A DNA stretch of 64,000 nucleotides, from contig JAEOUL010000163.1 of the NCBI GenBank assembly GCA_016839345.1, positions 1-64,000 on the forward strand, read 5' to 3'. Shown here piece after piece: positions 35,129 through 41,976 of this stretch. Below the pieces are notes generated by a model. It saw only the letters and a program-made list of their open reading frames with translations. It did no database searches and was not told where the DNA came from. The position numbers were made by a program, and so were the translations under genes. Each line of letters begins with the position of its first letter. The stretch's first letter is position 1. This DNA is from Candidatus Thorarchaeota archaeon. Its GTDB lineage: Archaea > Asgardarchaeota > Thorarchaeia > Thorarchaeales > Thorarchaeaceae.

Positions 35129-35147
35129 TTGAACAATTGTTCAAATG
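35126..35147 (-). promoter_or_regulatory. ArsR/SmtB-type operator palindrome
   Basis: A perfect 22-bp palindrome whose halves contain ATTTGAACAA and TTGTTCAAAT. It matches the TGAACA-N2-TGTTCA form of SmtB/CzrA operators. Its edge includes the ATG (35128) of the repressor gene, so bound repressor would block transcription initiation or early elongation. A half-site-like TGTTCAAG repeats just beyond it (35146-35153). Confidence 0.8.
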
Positions 35148-35236
35148 TTCAAGTATCTGCAGATAAAGATTGTCATATGGAAAAAAAATTCAATCGATTT
35201 ACACAAACAACCTATATCTATTCAATTTTTGATTTC

Positions 35237-35244
35237 TTTTATAA
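35237..35244 (+). promoter_or_regulatory. TATA box before the kinase-glutaredoxin gene
   Basis: TTTTATAA lies 30-37 bases before the TTG at 35274, and a GGAAGGAT ribosome-binding site sits directly before the start, supporting it. Confidence 0.45.
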
Positions 35245-35273
35245 TCAAGAACTAGGAAATCGGTGGGAAGGAT

Positions 35274-37049
35274 TTGCAAGACCAACATGATAACAACGCC
35301 TCAAACCTCGAAAACGAGTATTTCGGCATGGTCATGATGGCGAATGATGGGATTGTTATCTTACAAGATAATGTAATCGTCATGGCAAATCCTGCGCTTC
35401 TTGAAATGTTGGGATATGATATCGGAAGCCTAATTGGTCTACAGATCTCAGACCTACTTGAGCCTACTACAGCCCATCAATTCTCTGAGGTTCAAGAAGG
35501 CTTCGACTGGGGACAAAGCAACCGACCACCATTTAGAGCACGGTTTGTAAAGAAGAATGGGGACATTGTCCATGTTGAGATTAGTACGTCTGATTTTGCT
35601 CTATCAAACAAACCTGCAGTCATGGGGATTGTAAGGAACGTATCTAGAAATGTAGAGCTTGAAGCCGCTATTGATGCATCGGAAATTCGGTATCGTACTT
35701 TGTTTGAATCATCTCCTATTGCGTACTTTTCATTGAGCCGGATTGGTAATATCCAACAAGTCAACCAAGCTGCAATGAGGTTACTTGGTTATGAAGAGAA
35801 AGACCTCCTACGAAGAAATCTGTCTTCATTTCTCCCTGATGATGAAGCAAGTGATATCGTCGGACAAATGATTTCGGAAGCAGCGAATGGAAAGAGTGTA
35901 GAAGATTTCGAGATGCAGATGAAAACTTCAGATGGCAGATTAACATGGGTAAGTGTTACAGCTAACCTTCTTGATTTTCCTGATCAATCAGCATCTACAA
36001 TTGCTCTTATGGCTCTCGATATTGATCGTCGGAAGAATGCAGAAGCTAGAGAACAGATTGAGCGGGAGAGGGCCAACCTCTACCTTGAAGTAATGACTCA
36101 TGATCTCAATAATGTTAACCAGAGTCTCTTGTTCTCAACTGGATTACTTCAGAACTCAAGTGATATACCCGAAAAATACCGGCCATTATTGCACGAATCA
36201 AGCTGGAATGTGCGTCGTGCTGCACGAATGGTCGCAAACCTGAGGTCTCTGTTTAGACTCGCAAATGATCCTCCCACAAGAGAGAAGGTTGATTTCTATG
36301 ATTATCTGCACACGGCTATTTCTAACGTCAAAAGTGATTTCCCATGGAAGACGCTTGAATTGACAACAAATGTGGAAAAAGGAATGTTTGAGGTGGCCGG
36401 ACACCAATACTTGGAGCAGGTGTGTTTCAACATCATTCACAATGCAATGACATTTGATAAAAGTGACAACGTAGTTTTGGATATCAGTGCAGAAATAATA
36501 GAAGCTGTCAAGATGGTTCGAATTCAGTTTTGTGATCAAGGTCCTGGAATATCTGATAGCTCAAAGGAATTCATCTTTCGTAGAACTGGGAGTCCTGATG
36601 ATCAAATCGTAGGTCGTGGACTCGGCCTTACTCTCGTTGATCGAATTGTAAGAAACATCGGCGGAAAGATAAAAGTCGAAGATCGTGTAAAAGGAGACCA
36701 TACAAAAGGCTCTTGTTTTGTCTTAATGCTTCCACTATGGTTTGAAGCTCCTGAACTTTATTGCGGACAAAAGACATGTATTACGTTTTTCAAATCTAAT
36801 CATTGTGTCTTCTGTGACCCCGCTATGGAAATTCTAACAGCAGTCTTGGACTCTCTAGGAGTTCCTCAAAGTATGATTGAGTCAATAAACGTTGATGATC
36901 CCGGTGTTGAAATCAGTGAGGAAGACCTTCCAATGCTACCTTACATCAAGATATGTAAGAATGAACTTACAGGATTCATATCTGAAACTTCAATTCGTAG
37001 TGCAGTCATGAACCTTATGATGACTAACTGCTATCCTGATTTTGCTTGA
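35274..37049 (+). CDS. PAS-PAS-histidine kinase-glutaredoxin fusion protein
   Basis: A 591-residue soluble protein with the same order as the protein at 17315: PAS 1 (about 10-135), PAS 2 (about 137-258), DHp with H-box VMTHDLNNVNQ (phospho-acceptor His276), HATPase_c with N-box FNIIHNAMTFD, G1 DQGPGI and G2 GRGLGLTLVD, then a thioredoxin/glutaredoxin-fold domain with CVFC (511-514) and cis-Pro loop MLPYIKI. Unlike its paralogue, all kinase motifs are intact. A kinase carrying its own dithiol redox domain suggests control by, or output to, cellular thiol state. It converges on sulfur-relay-type genes (DsrE-like, then TusA). Confidence 0.88.
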   Translation: MQDQHDNNASNLENEYFGMVMMANDGIVILQDNVIVMANPALLEMLGYDIGSLIGLQISDLLEPTTAHQFSEVQEGFDWGQSNRPPFRARFVKKNGDIVHVEISTSDFALSNKPAVMGIVRNVSRNVELEAAIDASEIRYRTLFESSPIAYFSLSRIGNIQQVNQAAMRLLGYEEKDLLRRNLSSFLPDDEASDIVGQMISEAANGKSVEDFEMQMKTSDGRLTWVSVTANLLDFPDQSASTIALMALDIDRRKNAEAREQIERERANLYLEVMTHDLNNVNQSLLFSTGLLQNSSDIPEKYRPLLHESSWNVRRAARMVANLRSLFRLANDPPTREKVDFYDYLHTAISNVKSDFPWKTLELTTNVEKGMFEVAGHQYLEQVCFNIIHNAMTFDKSDNVVLDISAEIIEAVKMVRIQFCDQGPGISDSSKEFIFRRTGSPDDQIVGRGLGLTLVDRIVRNIGGKIKVEDRVKGDHTKGSCFVLMLPLWFEAPELYCGQKTCITFFKSNHCVFCDPAMEILTAVLDSLGVPQSMIESINVDDPGVEISEEDLPMLPYIKICKNELTGFISETSIRSAVMNLMMTNCYPDFA

Positions 37050-37063
37050 AAAATAGGAATTGT

Positions 37064-37085
37064 GAGGGGCGAACCCCTCTATTTT
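37064..37085 (+). terminator. Hairpin terminator after the kinase-glutaredoxin gene
   Basis: GAGGGG and CCCCTC pair around a CGAA tetraloop, followed by TATTTT. It lies between convergent genes, so it may serve both. Confidence 0.6.
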
Positions 37086-37093
37086 GGTGTATT

Positions 37094-37456
37094 TTAGAAA
37101 GTCATGACTGCATCATGCTTTAGAGTTTCATCGATCATTGTGGCAGCGCCTGCAATCTCGATTCTTGGGTCACGCAAGTCTTCCTGACTAATACCTCTGA
37201 ACTCAACTGAGTTAGAACAGACCTGGATTTTACCACCAGCCTCCAAGAAAGCATCTATGAGATCAGGCAGTGGTGGGAAACCAGGAGCCTTGACCTTCTC
37301 AGCCATACCTTTCTTCATCAACATTACGCCATCCATCATTAAGAAGATGTTAGCGTCAACATCCTGAGCTTGAGCGGTAGTACCTGTGACAAACGGACCG
37401 TAGCATCTTTCCGCTGCCTCAGGACCCCACTGACCAATAATATATAGACTAGGCAT
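37094..37456 (-). CDS. DsrE/DsrF-like family protein
   Basis: A 120-residue alpha/beta protein of the DsrE fold: ANIFLMMDGVMLMKKGMAE, then a DAFLEAGGKIQVCSNSVEFRG segment whose Cys is at the position used in sulfur-carrying DsrE/TusD proteins. The C-terminus has EIAGAATMIDETLKHD. The family carries persulfide sulfur or is a structural relative. A small membrane protein gene precedes it on the same strand (15 bases before its start codon) and a TusA gene is divergent beyond that, which supports a sulfur-transfer role. Confidence 0.85.
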   Translation of the reverse strand: MPSLYIIGQWGPEAAERCYGPFVTGTTAQAQDVDANIFLMMDGVMLMKKGMAEKVKAPGFPPLPDLIDAFLEAGGKIQVCSNSVEFRGISQEDLRDPRIEIAGAATMIDETLKHDAVMTF

Positions 37457-37471
37457 AGTTTTTCATCTCCA

Positions 37472-37864
37472 TTACAGGACCGCTAGATCTGTGTAGTACA
37501 CAACCAGTCCAATCAGCAAGAACAGAGTGACCAATAGATTGGTTATGTGTGAGCTGTGGAAAGGACCGCCTTGCATGGTCTTCATTAGTATTGGTAAAAC
37601 CTGTGCGAATTGCATCAGTGTAGCTAACAGTATTAGTACAAAATCTGCGAGAATCAAAATGTGAAGCAGATCAAAGATAGCCGGAACTGGAGGGAAGAAT
37701 AGTCCCACTAACAGAATTCCGATGCCTACCATCATACCGAACATCAGCATCATGACCTGGTTCATAAGGTAGTAGCCCATCCTTCTAGCCAACATGAAGC
37801 CTGAGAACATTACGCTCACATTCAATGCGAAAAGGATAAACAAAATCAATTGGAACAGTGCCAT
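37472..37864 (-). CDS. Small four-helix membrane protein in the DsrE/TusA cluster
   Basis: About 130 residues with four hydrophobic helices (about 5-25, 35-58, 65-88, 105-128), rich in Met, Leu and Phe. The ATG at 37864 is preceded by GGTGGAG, a strong ribosome-binding site, which rules out the GTG at 37873. No family is recognised. It is probably cotranscribed with the DsrE-like gene and diverges from TusA. It could be a membrane partner for sulfur trafficking, but nothing in the sequence proves it. Confidence 0.75.
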   Translation of the reverse strand: MALFQLILFILFALNVSVMFSGFMLARRMGYYLMNQVMMLMFGMMVGIGILLVGLFFPPVPAIFDLLHILILADFVLILLATLMQFAQVLPILMKTMQGGPFHSSHITNLLVTLFLLIGLVVYYTDLAVL

Positions 37865-38050
37865 TATCTCCACCTGTAATTATTCCGAACCGTCAAATAA
37901 TAATTAATAAATATGACTAAATAGGAATAACCAAAAGCGCTCCTAATTAGATGTTGCAGCTGAACACGAACTCCTTTGGTTTGTGTAGGACATCTTTGTT
38001 GTATCGTAATGCATAAAACCGGGCACAGTTCGACAGAAAGGCGATTGACA

Positions 38051-38287
38051 ATGACACATGAAGTTGCGAAGGAATTCGATGCCAGCGGGCTGAGATGTCC
38101 AATGCCTATTTTGAAGACGAAGAAAGCAATCCAAGAAATCAATATCGGCGAAATCTTGAAGGTGATTGCCACTGATATTGGTACCAAGAAAGACTTTCCA
38201 GCATGGTCATCTAGGACTGGAAATGAAATTCTGGAACTTGTTGAAGAAGGCGATAGACTCGTCTGGTATATTAAGCGCGTAAAGTAA
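38051..38287 (+). CDS. tusA: TusA/SirA family sulfur carrier protein
   Basis: A 78-residue protein with the TusA hallmark LRCPMPILKTKKAI near the N-terminus, whose Cys carries persulfide sulfur. GEILKVIATDIGTKKDFPAWS follows. The ATG at 38051 gives the family's normal length; the frame is open back to 37976 but that part resembles no TusA. TusA passes sulfur to tRNA thiolation, cofactor synthesis or dissimilatory sulfur pathways. It diverges from the membrane protein and DsrE-like pair. Confidence 0.93.
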   Translation: MTHEVAKEFDASGLRCPMPILKTKKAIQEINIGEILKVIATDIGTKKDFPAWSSRTGNEILELVEEGDRLVWYIKRVK

Positions 38288-38297
38288 TGCTGAGAAT

Positions 38298-38348
38298 AAA
38301 AAAAAAAGCTGATATCCTTGGAGATTAAAGAACCTCCGTGGATCAGCT
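38298..38348 (-). terminator. Terminator after the SPFH gene
   Basis: Read on the minus strand, an inverted repeat (AGCTGAT at 38307-38313 against ATCAGCT at 38342-38348, with an inner GGAG/CTCC pair) leads into a run of ten T residues (38298-38307). This is a hairpin plus oligo-T at the correct place for the SPFH gene. Confidence 0.65.
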
Positions 38349-38377
38349 GATGGCTTTGATACTTGATATCTTACCAA

Positions 38378-39715
38378 CTATTTCTCTATCAATTGTTCTG
38401 GTTCCTCAGATGACATATTACCTAAAGCACCTTTCATGAGACCCTTAAAATCAAAGCCCATCATACGTGCCATAAGCATCATTGGAACTAGCACATTGCC
38501 AAAAACTTGGAATGCTTGTGCTCCACCACCACCCTCTTCGATTCCTTCTCCATTTATTCCACCACCTCCACCGAATAGTGTGACATCTCCGATGTCTATC
38601 TGGCGGTAGATTTCGGGTAGGATCTGTAGGAAGTCTCTAGCGAAGGCTTGTGGTGTATAATCTCTCGCAGCTTCAAGAGTTTTCTTTATACCTTCAGCTT
38701 GAGCAGTTGTTACTTTGAGAATCTTGCCCGCGTCAGCCTCAGCGACCATACTAATCTTTTCGGCCTCAGCTTGAGCCTCCTGAAGAATTCGTTGCGCTTG
38801 AACTTCTACCTCTTCCTTAATCTTTCTCTGTTTCTCAGCCTCAGCTCCAAGCTTCGCAACTTCGAGGTCTTTTGAGGCTTCAACCTCGGCTTGTTGCTTT
38901 TCATATTTCTTTTGCATCAAGTCTTTTTGAAGCTCAATCTCAAGAACGCTTTGCTCACGTTGCTTTTCTGCTTCTTGGATTTCTCTTAACTGTGCTTGCT
39001 CCTGTACACCGAGTAGCTTGTCACGAGCAATTTCTTGCTCACGCAGTACCTTACTTTTTTCGATATCTCTGGTTCCGGTCACTTGATCAGCTTCTATGAG
39101 GGCTATCTGAGCCAATCGATGCATCTCCGCCTCACGAGGTTTTGACATGTCTCTAAGGAATGAATCGTTGACCACAACGACGTCGATTAGCTCAACAGTT
39201 ACTATCTTGAGACCCCACTCACTAACGATATCGATGAGTTCTTTTTTGATAGCTTCAATGATCAACTGTCTTTCTTCGAGTATCTCTTCGACAGCTAGTT
39301 GTGCACACGCTGTACGAATGACTGATTCTATAATAGCAGTCAATCTACTAGGAATCTCTTTCCAAGTAACGTTGTTAATAGTAGCAATGGCGTTCTCTGC
39401 CTGCCACTGGAGTACAGCACTGAGTCGAATTTTCTGTTTCTCCTTTGAGAGCACCGACTCCGCTGATATGTTCAATTGTTGCACTGTTCTATCTACTGCT
39501 AGGATACGATCAAAGAAAGGAATACGAGTGACCATACCACCCTCACCCTGCTTGATAGCTTTGCCGCGCCTCAAGTGAACATAGAAGATGTTCGGGTCAA
39601 AAATCCGTACGTACTTCTTGATGAATATCACTAGAAGCAGAATAACTACGATGAACAATAAGCCCAATGAGACTGCGAGATTACTCGCAAACCAATCCCA
39701 AATACTTGCTTGCAT
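38378..39715 (-). CDS. SPFH/band-7 domain protein (stomatin/flotillin-like)
   Basis: A 445-residue protein with one N-terminal membrane helix (about 12-32), an SPFH domain at about 35-210 (GMVTRIPFFDRILAVDRTVQQL and VEEILEERQLIIEAIKKEL), and then a long Gln/Glu/Ala-rich coiled coil at about 205-330 (for example EKQREQSVLEIELQKDLMQ). A Gly-rich linker (GGGGGINGEG) and a hydrophobic tail follow. These proteins form large oligomeric rings on membranes. Their genes typically pair with NfeD, which is encoded just upstream on the same strand. Confidence 0.92.
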   Translation of the reverse strand: MQASIWDWFASNLAVSLGLLFIVVILLLVIFIKKYVRIFDPNIFYVHLRRGKAIKQGEGGMVTRIPFFDRILAVDRTVQQLNISAESVLSKEKQKIRLSAVLQWQAENAIATINNVTWKEIPSRLTAIIESVIRTACAQLAVEEILEERQLIIEAIKKELIDIVSEWGLKIVTVELIDVVVVNDSFLRDMSKPREAEMHRLAQIALIEADQVTGTRDIEKSKVLREQEIARDKLLGVQEQAQLREIQEAEKQREQSVLEIELQKDLMQKKYEKQQAEVEASKDLEVAKLGAEAEKQRKIKEEVEVQAQRILQEAQAEAEKISMVAEADAGKILKVTTAQAEGIKKTLEAARDYTPQAFARDFLQILPEIYRQIDIGDVTLFGGGGGINGEGIEEGGGGAQAFQVFGNVLVPMMLMARMMGFDFKGLMKGALGNMSSEEPEQLIEK

Positions 39716-39893
39716 TTGTTGTTCTTCTCACTTCTTTCATTTTTCATGCACTTCCAAGAAACCTTTCTCCCACTATCTTTGATGAAATCAGGTCAAATCC
39801 TAGTTACCACTAGTCGAACTTCGTACCTTGCCTCTCTCTGGGAGCAGTTTCTAGCCTTCCTGTAAGCGCACTTGTGTAACCTTTAGCGTGAGG

Positions 39894-39903
39894 GATTATA
39901 AAC
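39894..39903 (-). promoter_or_regulatory. Possible TATA element between NfeD-like and SPFH genes
   Basis: On the minus strand GGTTTATAATCC lies in the 204-base gap between the two genes, about 180 bases before the SPFH start. It could give SPFH its own promoter with a long leader. Nothing else is recognisable in the gap. Confidence 0.3.
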
Positions 39904-39919
39904 CTGTGCAGAAAATTAG

Positions 39920-40762
39920 CTAATCTTTGGTTTTATCCGACTTCTTACTCTGCTTTTGCAACCATTTGACAACATCTTTTCTTGGATCGACAAACACGAA
40001 TTTTTCGTCAGCAGATACAATAAACAATTCAGATCCTTTCTGGAAGACTACCCCTTTTTGGAAAGGTCTTGCATGAAAACGACGTAAACCCATCTCCGTT
40101 TCTAATCTGACTTCACCAAATCCATCGTTGATGGTAGATACAGCTTCGACTTCTCGTCCTACTAAATGCCTAGGTTCAATCCTAAAACCTGACTCTACAA
40201 AAGCACGTCTTAGAACAGTACGCACAGCATAGACTATTCCTGTTACTCCAGCGACATGCAGAAAGATCTTCGCAATGAGAGGTAGCATGATACCTTCATA
40301 GTATATTAGAGACCCTAGAAATCCAAACACTACCAGAGATGTTCCGATTGTTACACCCAATGGAGCTCCTCTTTCAATCTCAAAGAAGCCAGATTTCTCC
40401 AATTCCACATCATGATCGAAATCAACGTCATGATCCATGTCGTGATCCGCATCATGGTCTACATCATGATCGAGGTCATGCTCTACATGATGTTCAATAT
40501 CGTGATCATAGTCGTGTTGAATATCGTGATCGACATCATGGTCTAAGTCGTGATCCACTTCATGTCCAATATCGTGATCCAAATCATGATCAATCTCATG
40601 ATCAACGTCATGATCTATATCATGCTCAACATGACCATGGTCGGATAGAGCTGCAAATACTCTTCCTAAGGCGAACAATCCGAATGTGTAAAACAATCCT
40701 GCTATCAGGACTCCAAAGGAAATCTCTCTTAATAATGCTGCAATCGCAACTATATCTTGCAT
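39920..40762 (-). CDS. NfeD-like membrane protein with inserted His/Asp tetrapeptide-repeat region
   Basis: A 280-residue protein. A first membrane helix (about 15-38) is followed by residues 41-121, a run of about 20 degenerate tetrapeptides of the form H-D/E-x-D (for example HDLDHDVDHD) with about 21 histidines. Two more helices (about 134-155 and 160-182) and a C-terminal NfeD-type OB barrel (about 192-262: LVGREVEAVSTINDGFGEVRLE, ARPFQKGVVFQKGSELFIVSA) follow. NfeD partners SPFH proteins, and the SPFH gene is next. The repeat is not part of known NfeD proteins as I recall them and has the composition of a divalent-metal buffer or sensor. Which side of the membrane it faces is not determined. 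Confidence 0.85.
   Translation of the reverse strand: MQDIVAIAALLREISFGVLIAGLFYTFGLFALGRVFAALSDHGHVEHDIDHDVDHEIDHDLDHDIGHEVDHDLDHDVDHDIQHDYDHDIEHHVEHDLDHDVDHDADHDMDHDVDFDHDVELEKSGFFEIERGAPLGVTIGTSLVVFGFLGSLIYYEGIMLPLIAKIFLHVAGVTGIVYAVRTVLRRAFVESGFRIEPRHLVGREVEAVSTINDGFGEVRLETEMGLRRFHARPFQKGVVFQKGSELFIVSADEKFVFVDPRKDVVKWLQKQSKKSDKTKD
40412..40640 (-). repeat. 12-bp coding tandem repeat (His-Asp-x-Asp units)
   Basis: The DNA consists of imperfect 12-base units, roughly ATCATGATCNAN on the plus strand, in frame with the NfeD-like gene. Third positions vary between units (CAT/CAC, GAT/GAC), so the protein repeat has been conserved while codons drifted. This points to selection on the peptide and not to recent slippage alone. 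Confidence 0.85.
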
Positions 40763-40884
40763 ACTTTATCGTCTAGCTCCTTCCGAAATATTGACCCCGC
40801 ATACGGTCTTGCACAGATATTCTCCTGAAGACAAATAAACCTGAGTTAGAACTTCTTGAAATCCTAGTGAAAATGCCCCAGACA

Positions 40885-40892
40885 CTTTAATA
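40885..40892 (+). promoter_or_regulatory. TATA element before the YbjN-like gene
   Basis: CTTTAATATG lies 28-36 bases before the GTG at 40920. There is no ribosome-binding site at a normal distance, so the message is probably leaderless and this GTG the start. Confidence 0.4.
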
Positions 40893-40919
40893 TGGAGTGA
40901 TGAACATCGAGCTGTTGAG

Positions 40920-41321
40920 GTGCTCGTACTGAGTATTATTGACCATATTGCGACACTACTTGATGATGTGGAAATCAAGCACACACGAGAAGATAATGTG
41001 CTGATGATGCGCTGGAAGACAGACCACTTTGAAGATCTAAAAATCAAGATTGTTACAAACAAGGATGAATCCTGGGCTTACATCGTCGCTCCTTTCACTA
41101 ATTTCTATGAGGTTGAGGAAAGCAAGCGGATGAAACTTGCTTATGATATGCTCAAAGAATCTTGGAAGGCAAATGGAGTGAAATTTGCCATTGATGACGA
41201 CGACGACATCATTGTCATATCAGAAACAAATGATACTGATCTCACTGGTGATGAGGTAAGAACTCTCATTGGTCATGTTGTACATGCTTGTGATACGCTC
41301 TGGGAAATTTATCCTGCATAG
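40920..41321 (+). CDS. YbjN-like / type III chaperone-like fold protein
   Basis: A 133-residue protein resembling the YbjN (sensory transduction regulator) family: an N-terminal amphipathic helix (SIIDHIATLLDDVEI), an antiparallel beta sheet (VLMMRWKTDHFEDLKIKIV, then WAYIVAPFTNFYEV), an acidic run DDDDDIIVISE and a C-terminal helix ending HACDTLWEIYPA. These small proteins resemble secretion chaperones and have no clear biochemical role in archaea. The gene diverges from the NfeD-like gene. Confidence 0.65.
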   Translation: MLVLSIIDHIATLLDDVEIKHTREDNVLMMRWKTDHFEDLKIKIVTNKDESWAYIVAPFTNFYEVEESKRMKLAYDMLKESWKANGVKFAIDDDDDIIVISETNDTDLTGDEVRTLIGHVVHACDTLWEIYPA

Positions 41322-41423
41322 GAATTTCAATTGATAGCAAGTATGAAGATTCCTAGCAATCTTTGATTTCTGATTTGCGACATCTTCATAAGTGGCATAA
41401 ACAGGGATACGCTTGTGGGACTC

Positions 41424-41963
41424 ATGGCACAAAAAAGTCCTGAAGCTATTTCCAAAGAAAAGAAGGAGCGGTTAGTAAATATCTTCTATCCGAAGCGAGC
41501 GTCATTCATTTTCTTCTACGTTTTTGGCACTGTAGTCTTCATAGTGGGACTTGGTTTCAATGTTGTTTCTGCTGCTGACTTCATAATTCATAACATAGTT
41601 TCTTGGACACTTGGACTCGCTGCGATGATCTTTGGAATTATCATTGTTATGTGGGCCGAGAGTCGTCGCTGGTTCACACTTTATATAATCACCACCTGGA
41701 ATGTAAGAGTCAGAAGAGGAGTGTTTCGTAGAAGAACTGTACGAGTCTTTTATGATGAAATAATGAATGTTCATTGTTCTGGTCCACCAGCTGAGCGTCG
41801 TGTTGGAATGGGTGATGTTGAAATCTTCTCAAGTGCTAATGAAACATCTCCTGCCTTGGTTTTTGATGGCGTTCATAACCCGGATGGTATTAAAGAGATT
41901 ATTCTACGTTTTATAATGACTATTCCTGATCCACTACCTTGGGCACATCTTGATAGGCCTTAG
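41424..41963 (+). CDS. Membrane protein with bacterial PH-like domain
   Basis: A 179-residue protein with two membrane helices (about 27-50 and 58-80) followed by a beta-rich domain (WFTLYIITTWNVRVRRGVFRR, then VRVFYDEIMNVHCS and VGMGDVEIFSSANE). This is the arrangement of bPH2/YdbS-type proteins, in which the PH-like barrel follows a helix pair. ATG at 41424 is preferred over the GTG at 41415. Function unknown. It ends 13 bases before the convergent surface-protein gene. Confidence 0.78.
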   Translation: MAQKSPEAISKEKKERLVNIFYPKRASFIFFYVFGTVVFIVGLGFNVVSAADFIIHNIVSWTLGLAAMIFGIIIVMWAESRRWFTLYIITTWNVRVRRGVFRRRTVRVFYDEIMNVHCSGPPAERRVGMGDVEIFSSANETSPALVFDGVHNPDGIKEIILRFIMTIPDPLPWAHLDRP

Positions 41964-41976
41964 ATTCGATTAATGG

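Noticed and set aside
40412..40640. Short regular repeats that could be read as a CRISPR-like array
   Set aside because: The 12-base units are in frame within the NfeD-like gene and encode His/Asp tetrapeptides; there are no spacers.
40339..40776. A 145-codon plus-strand frame rich in His and Arg opposite the NfeD-like gene
   Set aside because: It is the mirror of the His/Asp repeat. The minus-strand frame has membrane helices and an NfeD OB domain, the plus frame has nothing recognisable.
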